NCBI RefSeq assembly: GCF_001952935.1
Contig: NZ_CP018319.1
Span: 5,786,001-5,850,000 of the forward strand
From: Pseudomonas frederiksbergensis
GTDB lineage: Bacteria > Pseudomonadota > Gammaproteobacteria > Pseudomonadales > Pseudomonadaceae
Direction of reading: 5' to 3'
Length of the DNA: 64,000 nt
Positions 17,572 to 27,466 of the stretch are shown in pieces (the stretch's first letter is position 1; every line of letters starts with the position of its first letter). The notes beneath the pieces were generated by a model that was not told where the DNA came from, ran no database searches, and saw nothing but the letters and a program-made list of their open reading frames with translations. The translations under genes were made by a program, and so were the position numbers.

Positions 17572-19026
17572 ATGTCGTCATCTATTCGTAAAGCCATCAA
17601 TTCAGACGCATTGACCCGCTTGGCTCAAGCCATCGCGGTGGCTGTGTCCGCCACGCTGGCGGGCTGTTCCAGCCATGTGCCGCAGACCGAAGCGACACAC
17701 ACTCCGAATATCGCCGCCCGGGCCAAGCAGAAACCTATCTGGCTCAGCGAAAAACCGACTCCACAAATTCCGCAAGATGTCTGGGAGCGCATGCGCCAAG
17801 GCTTTCAGTTGCAAGACAACGCGGGTGTCAACCCGCGCATCGAGCAACAGCGCCTGTGGTTCGCCAGCAACCCGTCCTTTCTCGAGAACGCCGGCGAACG
17901 CGGCAGCCTCTACATTCACTACATCGTCGAACGCCTTGAAGAACGCAACATGCCGCTGGAACTGGCGCTACTGCCAGTGATTGAAAGCGCCTACAACCCG
18001 ATGGCCTATTCCCGGGCCAACGCGGTTGGCTTGTGGCAATTCATCCCTTCCACCGGGCGTTACTTCAACCTGCGTCAAACCCGCTTCTATGATGGCCGTC
18101 GCGATATCACCGCCTCGACCACCGCGGCCATGGACTACCTCACCCGCCTGCACGACATGTTCAATGGCGACTGGCTGTTGGCCCTGGCCGCGTACAACGC
18201 CGGCGAAGGCACCGTCAGCCGGGCCATCGAGCGCAACGAAAAGCTCGGTTTGCCGACCGATTACTGGAACCTGCCGCTGCCGGCCGAAACCCAGGCCTAC
18301 GTGCCAAAGCTGCTGGCCCTGTCGCAAGTGGTGCTGGCACCTGAAGCCTACGGCGTGAACCTGAACCCGATCGCCAACGAACCGTACTTCCAGGTCGTCG
18401 AAATCAACCAGCGCATGGACCTGTCCAAGGTCGCCGCGGTGGCGAACATCGACGAAGACGAACTGTTCCAGCTCAACCCCGCCTTCAAGCAGCGCACTAC
18501 CATCGATGGCCCCCAGCATTTGCTGGTGCCGACGTCCAAGGCGCAACTGCTGACCGCCAGCCTGTCGACCATGCGTCCTGAAGAGCTGATCAGCAAGAAG
18601 TCGCTCAAACCGGTATTCGAAGGTGCAGACGAGTCTGAAATCGCCGGCCTCAAACGTTCCTACCGCGTCAAACGCGGCGACAACCTGGCTGCTATCGCCA
18701 AGGCCAACAAGGTCGACGTCAAGGATCTGCAGCGCTGGAACAAAATGACCGGCAAGAACCTCAAGGCCGGCCAGACATTGGTCATGCAGGACACCACCAA
18801 GCGCAGTCGTGGTCGGGTCAACACCGTCGTGGCGGCGAACAGCAAAGCAAACACTAAAGCTGACAAGCAGAAGTCGCAGACCCAATACAAGGTCAAGCAA
18901 GGCGACTCGCTGTACATGGTCGCCAAGCGCTTCAACGTTGAAATGCAGCACCTCAAGCGCTGGAACCCACGTGTTGGCCAGGCGCTGAAGCCCGGCCAGA
19001 TGCTGACGGTGGCTTCCCCACGCTAA
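17572..19026 (+). CDS. mltD: Membrane-bound lytic murein transglycosylase D
   Basis: A 484-residue lipoprotein that cleaves peptidoglycan glycan strands. The signal peptide ends in a lipobox LAGC near residue 27. The SLT domain follows with catalytic Glu138 in VIESAYNP, then SRANAVGLWQFIPSTGR. Two LysM peptidoglycan-binding domains sit at about residues 363-405 (YRVKRGDNLAAIA) and 438-482 (YKVKQGDSLYMVA), joined by a Lys/Thr/Asn linker. The start MSSSIRKA at 17572 is preferred to a TTG 24 bases upstream. Preceded by a good promoter and followed by a terminator, so monocistronic. Confidence 0.95.
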   Translation: MSSSIRKAINSDALTRLAQAIAVAVSATLAGCSSHVPQTEATHTPNIAARAKQKPIWLSEKPTPQIPQDVWERMRQGFQLQDNAGVNPRIEQQRLWFASNPSFLENAGERGSLYIHYIVERLEERNMPLELALLPVIESAYNPMAYSRANAVGLWQFIPSTGRYFNLRQTRFYDGRRDITASTTAAMDYLTRLHDMFNGDWLLALAAYNAGEGTVSRAIERNEKLGLPTDYWNLPLPAETQAYVPKLLALSQVVLAPEAYGVNLNPIANEPYFQVVEINQRMDLSKVAAVANIDEDELFQLNPAFKQRTTIDGPQHLLVPTSKAQLLTASLSTMRPEELISKKSLKPVFEGADESEIAGLKRSYRVKRGDNLAAIAKANKVDVKDLQRWNKMTGKNLKAGQTLVMQDTTKRSRGRVNTVVAANSKANTKADKQKSQTQYKVKQGDSLYMVAKRFNVEMQHLKRWNPRVGQALKPGQMLTVASPR

Positions 19027-19030
19027 AAAG

Positions 19031-19056
19031 AGCCCCTGACTTCAGGGGCTTTTTTT
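19031..19056 (+). terminator. Rho-independent terminator after mltD
   Basis: AGCCCCTGA and TCAGGGGCT form a perfect 9-bp stem with a 2-base spacer, followed by a run of T, four bases after the mltD stop codon. Confidence 0.92.
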
Positions 19057-19080
19057 CGCCCAAGACTTCACCAAACCCCT

Positions 19081-19140
19081 TGTAACAGCTGGCGCTGTGG
19101 CGAGGGGATTTATCCCCTCGCCACAGCGCCAGCTGCTACA
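19081..19140. repeat. Long palindrome (REP-like, GGCGAGGGGATT type)
   Basis: The whole 60-base stretch folds on itself: TGTAACAGCTGGCGCTGTGG on the left pairs with the complementary end CTGCTACA, with only a tiny loop around GGGGATTTATCCCC. This palindrome class is distinct from the other REP types in the window. It lies between mltD and the npp operon. Confidence 0.9.
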
Positions 19141-19252
19141 GGGGGTCCATTGGCACAATTAACCGCGCATTAACCCCCCGTCTTTTTCCTGTCGATACAA
19201 GCTGTTACTGTACGGCCCACAAAGCCCAAGCCGCCTGGATCGGATCCCTGAT

Positions 19253-21085
19253 TTGAAGCATGCCCTCCTCCTGCTCCTGATCTGCCTGGCCTTGAGCTCC
19301 CCCGCAAGCGCGACGATCAGCGAAAGCCATGGTTATGCGCAGTTCGGCACGCTCAAGTACCCGGCCAGATTTACCCACTTCGACTGGGTCAACCCGAAAG
19401 CGCCCAAGGGCGGTACGTTGCGGGTGATGGCGTTTGGCACCTTCGATACGCTCAACCCCTACACATTCAAAGGCTCGAGCCCGGTTTCCACCGCCAACTT
19501 CCTGCAATACGGCATCAACGAACTCAATGAACCGTTGATGGTCGGCACCGGCCAGTACGCGCCGTCCGGCGATGAACCAACCTCAAGCTATGGCCTGATC
19601 GCCCAATCGGTGGAATACAGCGAAGATCGCAATTGGGTGGTGTTCAATCTGCGCCCCGAAGCGCGTTTCCACGATGGCACACCGATTACCGCCTATGACG
19701 TGGCGTTCTCCTACCGTTTGCTGCTCAAGGAAGGCCATCCGCAATACCGCACCAACCTTCAGGAAGTGTCGCGGGTCGACATCCTCAATCCGCAACGTAT
19801 TCGTTTCGTCTTCAAGCGCGCCGGTAATCCGCTGCTGATCCTGCGCCTGGGCGAGTTGCCGGTGTTGCCCCAGCATTACTGGAAAGGTCGGGACTTCAAG
19901 GCCACCACCTTCGAACCGCCACTGGGCAGCGGACCGTATCGCATCACCTCGGTAGAGCCTGGACGACGGATCATTTTCGAACGGGTCAAGGATTACTGGG
20001 GCAAGGACTTGCCGGTCAATCGTGGCAAATACAACGTCAATCGTATGGAAGTCGAGTTCTACCGTGACAGCGACGTGGCTTTCGAAGCGTTCAAGGCCGG
20101 CGAATTCGACATCTATATCGAACACCAGGCAAAAAACTGGGCCAATGGCTATAACTTCCCGGCCGTGCGCCGTGGCGATGTGATCAAGGCGCAAATCGCG
20201 CACCAGATCCCGACCCAGAGCCAGGGCCTGTTCATGAATAGCCGGCGGCCAACTTTCGCCGAGGCCAAGGTCCGTGAAGCGCTGGGCCTGATGTTCGACT
20301 TCGAGTGGACCAACCGCACGCTGTTCAGCGGCGCCTACAAGCGCGCCATGAGTTATTACCCCAACAGCGAATTCTCCGCCACCGGACTACCGGTCGGTCA
20401 TGAGTGGCTGCTGCTCAAGCCCTATCGCGATCAGTTGCCCGCAAAGCTCTTCACCGAACCGTTCAGCCTGCCGCAGACCGAAGGCCGCGGCATTCCGCGG
20501 GAAACCATGCGCAAAGCCCTGGAACTGCTCGCCGAGGCCGGCTGGAAGCTCAACGGTCAGCGACTGCAAAACACCATCGGCCAGCCGTTGCGTTTCGAGA
20601 TCCTGTTGGTCAACCCGAACCTGGAACGTATCCTCCAGCCCTACGTCGAGAACCTCGCCAGCATCGGCATCGACGCCCGGTTGCGCACCGTCGATCGCGC
20701 CCAATACAAGCAACGCCTCGATCAGTTCGACTTCGACATGATCCTGATGACCCTCAACCAGACCCTCAGCCCGGGCCTGGAACAGTGGCAGTATTTCCAT
20801 TCCAGCCAGGTCGGGGTCAAGGGCAGCAAAAACTACGCCGGGATTGCCAACCCGGTGGTCGACCATTTACTCGAACAATTGCTTGCCGCCCAGACCCGCG
20901 ATGAACAGGTCGCCGCCGGCAAGGCGCTCGACCGGGTGTTGCTGTGGCAGCACTACATCATTCCCAACTGGTACCTCAATTATCACCGCCTGGCCTACCG
21001 CAACCGGTTCGCCTTCGTCACCACGCCGCCCTACACGTTGGGCCTGAGCGCCTGGTGGCTGAAATCTTCGGAGAAAGATCGATGA
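19253..21085 (+). CDS. nppA1: Periplasmic peptide-binding protein NppA1 (YejA-like)
   Basis: A 610-residue family 5 extracellular solute-binding protein with a clear signal peptide (MKHALLLLLICLALSSPASA). It matches the YejA/NppA type: FDWVNPKAPKGGTLRVMAFGTFDTLNPYTF, EARFHDGTPITAYDVAFSYRLL and a conserved YWGKDLPVN. It is the first of two paralogous binding proteins feeding the permease encoded downstream. In P. aeruginosa the Npp system takes up peptides and peptidyl-nucleoside antibiotics; YejABEF of E. coli imports microcin C. The start is a TTG, the only one that yields a proper signal peptide. Its stop overlaps the next start (ATGA). Confidence 0.9.
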   Translation: MKHALLLLLICLALSSPASATISESHGYAQFGTLKYPARFTHFDWVNPKAPKGGTLRVMAFGTFDTLNPYTFKGSSPVSTANFLQYGINELNEPLMVGTGQYAPSGDEPTSSYGLIAQSVEYSEDRNWVVFNLRPEARFHDGTPITAYDVAFSYRLLLKEGHPQYRTNLQEVSRVDILNPQRIRFVFKRAGNPLLILRLGELPVLPQHYWKGRDFKATTFEPPLGSGPYRITSVEPGRRIIFERVKDYWGKDLPVNRGKYNVNRMEVEFYRDSDVAFEAFKAGEFDIYIEHQAKNWANGYNFPAVRRGDVIKAQIAHQIPTQSQGLFMNSRRPTFAEAKVREALGLMFDFEWTNRTLFSGAYKRAMSYYPNSEFSATGLPVGHEWLLLKPYRDQLPAKLFTEPFSLPQTEGRGIPRETMRKALELLAEAGWKLNGQRLQNTIGQPLRFEILLVNPNLERILQPYVENLASIGIDARLRTVDRAQYKQRLDQFDFDMILMTLNQTLSPGLEQWQYFHSSQVGVKGSKNYAGIANPVVDHLLEQLLAAQTRDEQVAAGKALDRVLLWQHYIIPNWYLNYHRLAYRNRFAFVTTPPYTLGLSAWWLKSSEKDR

Positions 21086-22923
21086 AACCCGTACGCACCC
21101 TGCTCTTGCAGGCCAGCGGTCTGTTGTTTGCCGGGCTGGCCTGTGCCGCCCCGCAACATGCCCTGACCCTGTACAACGAGCCGCCGAAATACCCGGCCGA
21201 TTTCAAACATTTCGATTACGTGAACCCCGACGCGCCCAAGGGCGGGATCTTCCGCCAGGCCGGTTTCGGCGGCTTTGACAGCCTCAACCCGTTCATCAAC
21301 AAAGGCGTGCCGGCCGACGACATCAGCATGATCTACGACACCCTGGCCAAGCAGGGTCTGGATGAGCCGTTCACCGAGTACGGCCTGGTCGCCGGCAAGA
21401 TCGAAAAAGCCCCGGACAATAGCTGGGTGCGTTTCTACCTGCGCCCCGAGGCACGCTTCCACGACGGGCATCCGCTACGCGCCGAGGATGTGGTGTTCAG
21501 CTTCCAGACCCTGATCAAGGACGGTGCGCCGCTGTTCCGCGGTTATTACAGCGATGTCGAGGAAGTGGTCGCTGAAGATCCGCTGACGGTGCTGTTCAAG
21601 TTCAAGCACACCAACAACCGCGAGCTGCCGCTGATCCTCGGCCAATTGCCGGTGCTACCCAAGCATTGGTGGGCAACGCGCGATTTCACCAAGGGCAACC
21701 TGGAAATGCCATTGGGCAGCGGCCCCTACAAGGTCAGCGAAGTGAAGGCTGGGCGTTCGGTGCGCTATGAGCGGGTCAAGGATTATTGGGCCAAGGACCT
21801 GCCGGCCAACCGTGGGTTCTACAACTTCGACGTGATGACCACCGACTACTACCGCGACAACACCGTCGCACTGGAAGCGCTCAAGGCCGGCCAGTTCGAC
21901 TACTGGCTGGAATCGGCCGCGAAAAACTGGGCCAAGGCTTACAACATTCCGGCGGTGGCCGAAGGTCGGCTGATCAAGGAAGAGATCCCCAACGGCAACC
22001 CCACCGGCATGCAAGGCTTCGTGTTCAACCTGCGCCGCCCGGTGTTTCAGGATGTGCGCGTGCGTCAGGCACTGACCCTGTTGCTGGACTTCGAATGGAC
22101 CAACAAGCAACTGTTCAACGGCGCCTACGCGCGCACCCGCAGTTACTTCGAGAATTCGGAAATGGCGGCCAGTGGCCTGCCGGACGCCGATCAACTCGCG
22201 ATCCTCGACCCGTTCCGCGGCAAGATTCCCGAGCAGGTGTTCAGCGAGGCATTCCAGAACCCGGTGACCGACGCCAGCGGGATGATCCGCACGCAGCAGC
22301 GCAAGGCCTATCAATTGCTGCAAGAGGCGGGCTGGCGGATTGTCGATGACAAGATGGTCGACGCCAATGGCAAACCGGTGACCATCGAGTTCCTGTTGGC
22401 CCAGACCGAATTCGAACGTGTGTTGCTGCCGTTCAAGCGCAACCTCAGCGACCTGGGCATCGACCTGGTGATCCGTCGGGTCGACGTCTCGCAGTACATC
22501 AACCGCGTGCGTTCACGGGACTTCGACATGATCGTTGGCAGCTTCCCGCAGTCCAATTCGCCGGGTAACGAGCAACGCGAATTCTGGATGTCCGACGCCG
22601 CCGACAAACCCGGCAGCCGCAATTCCATGGGCCTCAAAGACCCGGTGGTGGACCAGTTGGTCGAGCAACTGATCAACGCCGATTCGCGCAAAAGTCTGGT
22701 GGCCCACGCCCGCGCACTGGACCGCGTGCTCCAATGGGGCTATTACGTGATCCCCAACTGGCACATCAAGACCTGGCGCGTGGCGTACTGGAACCACATC
22801 GGCCACCCGAAAATCTCCCCCAAGTACGACATCGGCATTAATACCTGGTGGGTCAAGCCCGACGCGACATTGCCGATAGAAGTCGAAACCAAACTGCAAG
22901 CTGACCCTGCGGGCACGGAGTAA
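21082..22923 (+). CDS. nppA2: Periplasmic peptide-binding protein NppA2 (YejA-like)
   Basis: A 613-residue paralogue of the upstream protein. Both share FDxVNPxAPKGG near the N-terminus, RPEARFHDG, LGSGPYKV/RI and DFEWTN. The signal peptide ends around LACAAPQ. The ATG at 21082 overlaps the preceding stop codon and has GGAGA upstream. Two different binding proteins serving one permease would widen the set of peptides imported. It is followed 4 bases later by the first permease. Confidence 0.9.
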   Translation: MKPVRTLLLQASGLLFAGLACAAPQHALTLYNEPPKYPADFKHFDYVNPDAPKGGIFRQAGFGGFDSLNPFINKGVPADDISMIYDTLAKQGLDEPFTEYGLVAGKIEKAPDNSWVRFYLRPEARFHDGHPLRAEDVVFSFQTLIKDGAPLFRGYYSDVEEVVAEDPLTVLFKFKHTNNRELPLILGQLPVLPKHWWATRDFTKGNLEMPLGSGPYKVSEVKAGRSVRYERVKDYWAKDLPANRGFYNFDVMTTDYYRDNTVALEALKAGQFDYWLESAAKNWAKAYNIPAVAEGRLIKEEIPNGNPTGMQGFVFNLRRPVFQDVRVRQALTLLLDFEWTNKQLFNGAYARTRSYFENSEMAASGLPDADQLAILDPFRGKIPEQVFSEAFQNPVTDASGMIRTQQRKAYQLLQEAGWRIVDDKMVDANGKPVTIEFLLAQTEFERVLLPFKRNLSDLGIDLVIRRVDVSQYINRVRSRDFDMIVGSFPQSNSPGNEQREFWMSDAADKPGSRNSMGLKDPVVDQLVEQLINADSRKSLVAHARALDRVLQWGYYVIPNWHIKTWRVAYWNHIGHPKISPKYDIGINTWWVKPDATLPIEVETKLQADPAGTE

Positions 22924-22927
22924 TCAG

Positions 22928-24001
22928 ATGCTGGCGTATATTTTTCGGCGACTGCTGCTGATCATCCCGACCTTGCTCGGCATTTTGCTGATCAACTTCG
23001 TGATCATCCAGGCCGCCCCCGGCGGGCCAGTGGAGCAGATGATCGCCAAGCTCGAAGGCTTCGAAGGCGCCACCAGCCGCATCGCTGGCGGCGGTGCCGA
23101 AGTCTCGGTCGCGGGCTCGGCCTATCGCGGCGCCCAGGGCCTGGACCCGGCGCTGGTCAAGGAAATCGAGCACATGTACGGCTTCGACAAATCGGCGCCG
23201 GAACGCTTGTGGATCATGATCAAGAACTACGCCACCCTGGATTTCGGTGACAGCTTCTTCCGCGACGCCAAGGTCATCGACCTGATCAAGGAAAAGATGC
23301 CGGTGTCGATCTCACTCGGGTTGTGGAGCACGCTGATCATGTACCTGGTGTCGATCCCCCTGGGGATCGCCAAGGCAACGCGGCACGGCAGCCATTTCGA
23401 CGTCTGGACCAGTTCGGCGATCATCGTCGGTTACGCGATACCGGCGTTCCTGTTCGCCATCCTGCTGATCGTTGTCTTTGCCGGCGGCAGCTATTTCGAC
23501 TGGTTCCCGCTCAGAGGGCTGACCTCCAACAACTTCGATGAATTGAGCATGGGCGGCAAGATCCTCGATTACTTCTGGCACCTGGCATTGCCAGTGACGG
23601 CGTTGGTGATCGGTAACTTCGCGACCATGACCCTGCTGACCAAAAACAGCTTCCTCGACGAGATCAACAAACAGTACGTGGTCACCGCCAAGGCCAAGGG
23701 CCTGACCAATCACCGCGTGCTCTACGGCCACGTGTTCCGCAACGCCATGCTGTTGGTCATCGCCGGGTTCCCGTCGGCGTTCATCGGGATCTTTTTCACC
23801 GGTTCGTTGCTGGTGGAAGTGATCTTCTCCCTCGACGGCCTCGGGCTGATGAGTTTCGAGGCGGCGATTAACCGCGATTACCCGGTGGTCTTTGGCACGC
23901 TGTTCATCTTCACCCTGTTGGGATTGGTGGTGAAACTCATCGGTGACCTCACCTACACCTTTGTCGATCCGCGCATCGACTTCGAAAGCCGGGAGCATTG
24001 A
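22928..24001 (+). CDS. nppB: Peptide ABC transporter permease NppB (YejB-like)
   Basis: A 357-residue inner-membrane permease with about six helices and the large periplasmic insertion after helix 1 that marks YejB-type proteins (residues 35-75, rich in Gly and Ala). The EAA loop for contact with the ATPase is seen as QYVVTAKAKGLTNHRVLYGHVFRNAM. It lies within the npp operon, directly after the binding proteins and one base before nppC. Confidence 0.93.
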   Translation: MLAYIFRRLLLIIPTLLGILLINFVIIQAAPGGPVEQMIAKLEGFEGATSRIAGGGAEVSVAGSAYRGAQGLDPALVKEIEHMYGFDKSAPERLWIMIKNYATLDFGDSFFRDAKVIDLIKEKMPVSISLGLWSTLIMYLVSIPLGIAKATRHGSHFDVWTSSAIIVGYAIPAFLFAILLIVVFAGGSYFDWFPLRGLTSNNFDELSMGGKILDYFWHLALPVTALVIGNFATMTLLTKNSFLDEINKQYVVTAKAKGLTNHRVLYGHVFRNAMLLVIAGFPSAFIGIFFTGSLLVEVIFSLDGLGLMSFEAAINRDYPVVFGTLFIFTLLGLVVKLIGDLTYTFVDPRIDFESREH

Positions 24002-24002
24002 G

Positions 24003-25022
24003 ATGAAGCTGTCCCCTCTCAATCGCCGACGCTTCGAACTGTTCAAGGCCAACAAGCGTGGCTGGTGGTCCCTGTGGCTATTTCTGCTGCTGTTCGGGCT
24101 GAGCCTCGGTGCCGAGTTGATCGCCAACGACAAACCCTTGGTGGTGCACTACGACAACGGTTGGTACTTCCCGGCGCTCAAGCGTTACCCGGAAACCACC
24201 TTCGGCGGCGAATTCCCGCTGGAAGCCAACTACAAGAGCCCGTACATCCGCGAATTGCTCAAGGCCAAAGACGCCTGGGTGCTGTGGGCGCCGATTCCCT
24301 ACAGCTATCAAAGCATCAACTACGACCTGAAAGTACCGGCCCCGGCGCCGCCTTCGGCCGACAACCTGCTGGGCACCGACGATCAGGGCCGCGATGTGCT
24401 GGCCCGGGTGATTTACGGCTTCCGGATTTCGGTGCTGTTCGCCCTGACCCTGACCATTCTCAGCTCGATCATCGGCGTGATCGCCGGGGCCTTGCAGGGC
24501 TTTTACGGCGGCTGGGTGGATTTGGCCGGGCAGCGTTTTCTTGAGATCTGGTCCGGGCTGCCGGTGTTGTATCTACTGATCATTCTTGCCAGCTTCGTCC
24601 AGCCGAACTTCTGGTGGCTGCTGGGGATTATGCTGCTGTTCTCGTGGATGAGCCTGGTGGACGTGGTCCGCGCCGAGTTCCTGCGCGGTCGTAACCTGGA
24701 ATACGTGCGCGCCGCGCGGGCGTTGGGGATGCAAAACGGTGCGATCATGTTCCGCCACATCCTGCCCAACGCCATGGTCTCGACCATGACCTTCATGCCG
24801 TTCATCCTGACCGGCGCCATTGGCACCCTCACCGCTCTCGACTTTCTGGGCTTCGGTCTGCCGCCTGGCGCGCCGTCCCTGGGTGAACTGGTGGCCCAGG
24901 GCAAATCCAACCTGCAAGCGCCGTGGCTCGGTATGAGCGCGTTTGCCGTGCTGGCGTTGATGTTGAGTTTGCTGGTATTCATCGGCGAGTCCGCTCGCGA
25001 TGCCTTCGACCCGAGGAAGTGA
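24003..25022 (+). CDS. nppC: Peptide ABC transporter permease NppC (YejE-like)
   Basis: A 339-residue permease partner of NppB. A first helix near residue 25 is followed by an unusually long periplasmic segment (about residues 45-130), as in YejE. The DppC-like core follows, with the GTDDQGRDVLARVIYGFRIS signature and the EAA loop EYVRAARALGMQNGAIMFRHILPNAM. The ATG at 24003 lies one base after the nppB stop. The NppBC pair forms the membrane channel. Confidence 0.93.
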   Translation: MKLSPLNRRRFELFKANKRGWWSLWLFLLLFGLSLGAELIANDKPLVVHYDNGWYFPALKRYPETTFGGEFPLEANYKSPYIRELLKAKDAWVLWAPIPYSYQSINYDLKVPAPAPPSADNLLGTDDQGRDVLARVIYGFRISVLFALTLTILSSIIGVIAGALQGFYGGWVDLAGQRFLEIWSGLPVLYLLIILASFVQPNFWWLLGIMLLFSWMSLVDVVRAEFLRGRNLEYVRAARALGMQNGAIMFRHILPNAMVSTMTFMPFILTGAIGTLTALDFLGFGLPPGAPSLGELVAQGKSNLQAPWLGMSAFAVLALMLSLLVFIGESARDAFDPRK

Positions 25023-25023
25023 A

Positions 25024-26634
25024 ATGAATCAGGACAATCTGATCGAAGTGCGCGACCTGGCCGTCGAATTCGTCGTTGGCGAGCGCGTTCAACGGGTGGT
25101 CGAAGGCGTCAGCTTCGATATCAAGCGTGGCGAAACCCTGGCGCTGGTAGGTGAAAGTGGCTCCGGCAAATCAGTGACCGCCCATTCCATCCTGCGGCTG
25201 CTGCCCTACCCGCTGGCTCGGCATCCGTCCGGGACCATCACCTACGCCGACCAGAACCTGCTGGACCTGAAAGAGAAAACCATCCGTCACATCCGCGGCA
25301 ACCGGATTGCGATGATCTTTCAGGAGCCGATGACTTCGCTCAATCCGCTGCACTCGATCGAAAAGCAGATCAACGAAGTGTTGGGCATCCACAAAGGCCT
25401 GGTCGGCAAAGTGGCGACCAAGCGCACGCTGGAGCTGCTGGAAATGGTCGGCATCCCGGAGCCCGAGAAGCGTCTCAAGGCCCTGCCTCACGAACTGTCC
25501 GGCGGCCAGCGGCAGCGGGTGATGATCGCCATGGCTTTAGCCAACGAGCCGGAACTGCTGATCGCCGACGAGCCGACCACCGCGCTGGACGTCACCGTTC
25601 AGCTGAAAATCCTCGAATTGCTCAAGGAATTACAGGCCCGGTTGGGCATGGCGCTGCTACTGATCAGTCACGATTTGAACCTTGTACGAAGAATTGCTCA
25701 TCGCGTATGTGTCATGCAGCGCGGTTGCATCGTCGAACAGGCATCGTGCGAAGAGTTGTTCCGCGCACCACAGCATCCGTACACTCGGGAACTGCTGGCA
25801 GCGGAGCCCAGCGGCAAGCCGGCAACTAACGTTATCGGCCCGCCGTTGCTGCAAGTCGAGGACCTGAAAGTCTGGTTCCCGATCAAGAAAGGCTTTCTGA
25901 AAAAGACCGTCGACCACATCAAAGCGGTGGACGGCATCAATTTCAGCCTGCCTCAGGGCCAGACCCTGGGGATTGTGGGAGAAAGCGGCTCTGGCAAGTC
26001 GACACTGGGTTTGGCGATTTTGCGGCTGATCGGCAGCCAAGGCGCGATCCGTTTTGAAGGCAAGCAGCTAGACTGCCTGACGCAGCAACAGGTTCGACCG
26101 CTGCGTCGGCAGATGCAGGTGGTGTTTCAGGACCCGTTCGGCAGCCTGAGCCCACGGATGTGCGTGAGCCAGATCGTTGGCGAAGGCCTGCGGATCCACA
26201 AGATGGGCACCGAGGCGGAACAGGAACTGGCGATTATTGCGGCACTCAAGGAGGTAGGCCTGGATCCGGAAACCCGGCACCGCTACCCCCACGAATTTTC
26301 CGGCGGGCAACGGCAGAGAATCGCCATTGCCCGGGCATTAGTGCTAAAACCGGCGTTGATTCTGCTGGACGAGCCGACATCGGCCCTCGACCGGACAGTG
26401 CAACGCCAAGTGGTGGAGCTTTTGCGTTCACTGCAAACCAAGTACAACCTGACGTATCTGTTTATCAGCCATGACCTGGCTGTCGTCAAAGCGCTGAGCC
26501 ACCAGCTGATGGTGGTCAAGCAAGGCCAAGTGGTCGAACAGGGAGACGCGCAAAGTATTTTTGCGTCCCCCAAACATCCGTATACACAGCAGTTGCTGGA
26601 AGCCGCTTTCCTGGCCCCAGCCACTGCGCAATAA
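25024..26634 (+). CDS. nppD: Double-domain ABC transporter ATPase NppD (YejF-like)
   Basis: A 536-residue fusion of two ABC ATPase domains that powers the NppBC channel. The first has Walker A GESGSGKS near residue 42, LSGGQRQRVMIA and LLIADEPTTALD; the second has GESGSGKS near 320, FSGGQRQRIAIARAL and LLDEPTSALD. Each ends with the oligopeptide-ATPase C-terminal HPYT motif (HPYTRELL, HPYTQQLL). The ATG at 25024 lies one base after the nppC stop. fabI follows 21 bases later, so the two are very likely co-transcribed. Confidence 0.94.
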   Translation: MNQDNLIEVRDLAVEFVVGERVQRVVEGVSFDIKRGETLALVGESGSGKSVTAHSILRLLPYPLARHPSGTITYADQNLLDLKEKTIRHIRGNRIAMIFQEPMTSLNPLHSIEKQINEVLGIHKGLVGKVATKRTLELLEMVGIPEPEKRLKALPHELSGGQRQRVMIAMALANEPELLIADEPTTALDVTVQLKILELLKELQARLGMALLLISHDLNLVRRIAHRVCVMQRGCIVEQASCEELFRAPQHPYTRELLAAEPSGKPATNVIGPPLLQVEDLKVWFPIKKGFLKKTVDHIKAVDGINFSLPQGQTLGIVGESGSGKSTLGLAILRLIGSQGAIRFEGKQLDCLTQQQVRPLRRQMQVVFQDPFGSLSPRMCVSQIVGEGLRIHKMGTEAEQELAIIAALKEVGLDPETRHRYPHEFSGGQRQRIAIARALVLKPALILLDEPTSALDRTVQRQVVELLRSLQTKYNLTYLFISHDLAVVKALSHQLMVVKQGQVVEQGDAQSIFASPKHPYTQQLLEAAFLAPATAQ

Positions 26635-26655
26635 CCTGAAAGAGAGGAGCAACAC

Positions 26656-27450
26656 ATGGGTTTTCTCGCCGGTAAGCGCGTACTGATCGTCGGTGTCGCC
26701 AGCAAGCTGTCCATCGCATCCGGCATCGCTGCCGCCATGCATCGCGAGGGCGCTGAGCTTGCCTTCACTTATCAGAACGACAAACTCAAGGGTCGTGTCG
26801 AAGAGTTCGCACAAAGCTGGGGTTCCAACCCTGACCTGTGCTTCCCGTGTGACGTGGCCAGCGATGAAGAAATCGCCAAGGTCTTCGTTGAGCTGGGCAA
26901 GAAGTGGGACGGCCTGGACTGCATCGTGCACTCCGTCGGCTTCGCCCCGGGCGACCAACTGGATGGCGACTTCACCGAAGCCACCACCCGTGAAGGTTTC
27001 CGCATCGCTCACGACATCAGCGCCTACAGCTTCGTGGCCCTGGCCAAGGCCGGTCGCGAAATGATGAAAGGCCGCAACGGCAGCCTGCTGACCCTGTCGT
27101 ACCTGGGCGCCGAGCGCACCATGCCGAACTACAACGTGATGGGCATGGCCAAGGCTTCCCTGGAAGCTGGCGTTCGTTACCTGGCCGGCTCCCTGGGCCC
27201 GGACGGCACCCGCGTCAACTGCGTATCGGCTGGCCCGATCCGCACCCTCGCCGCTTCCGGCATCAAGAACTTCCGCAAGATGCTGGCCGCCAACGAAGCG
27301 CAAACTCCGCTGCGTCGTAACGTCACCATCGACGAAGTCGGCAACGCCGGCGCCTTCCTGTGCTCGGACCTGGCGTCCGGCATCAGCGGCGAAATCATGT
27401 ACGTGGACGGTGGTTTCAACACCACGGCCATGGGTAGCCTCGAAGAGTAA
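26656..27450 (+). CDS. fabI: Enoyl-[acyl-carrier-protein] reductase (NADH), FabI
   Basis: A 264-residue short-chain dehydrogenase that performs the last reduction in each fatty-acid elongation cycle and is the target of triclosan-type inhibitors. The divergent SDR NADH loop GVASKLSIASGIA and the Tyr159-x6-Lys166 active pair in YNVMGMAKAS identify FabI rather than FabG. GAGAGGAG lies ahead of the ATG. It sits at the end of the npp operon, as in P. aeruginosa, and a strong terminator follows. Confidence 0.97.
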   Translation: MGFLAGKRVLIVGVASKLSIASGIAAAMHREGAELAFTYQNDKLKGRVEEFAQSWGSNPDLCFPCDVASDEEIAKVFVELGKKWDGLDCIVHSVGFAPGDQLDGDFTEATTREGFRIAHDISAYSFVALAKAGREMMKGRNGSLLTLSYLGAERTMPNYNVMGMAKASLEAGVRYLAGSLGPDGTRVNCVSAGPIRTLAASGIKNFRKMLAANEAQTPLRRNVTIDEVGNAGAFLCSDLASGISGEIMYVDGGFNTTAMGSLEE

Positions 27451-27466
27451 TCTTCGGTCAGCCCCC

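Noticed and set aside
23943..24002. Longer N-terminus for nppC
   Set aside because: The upstream 20 codons lie inside nppB in another frame and add a non-conserved tail; the ATG at 24003 one base after the nppB stop is the natural start.
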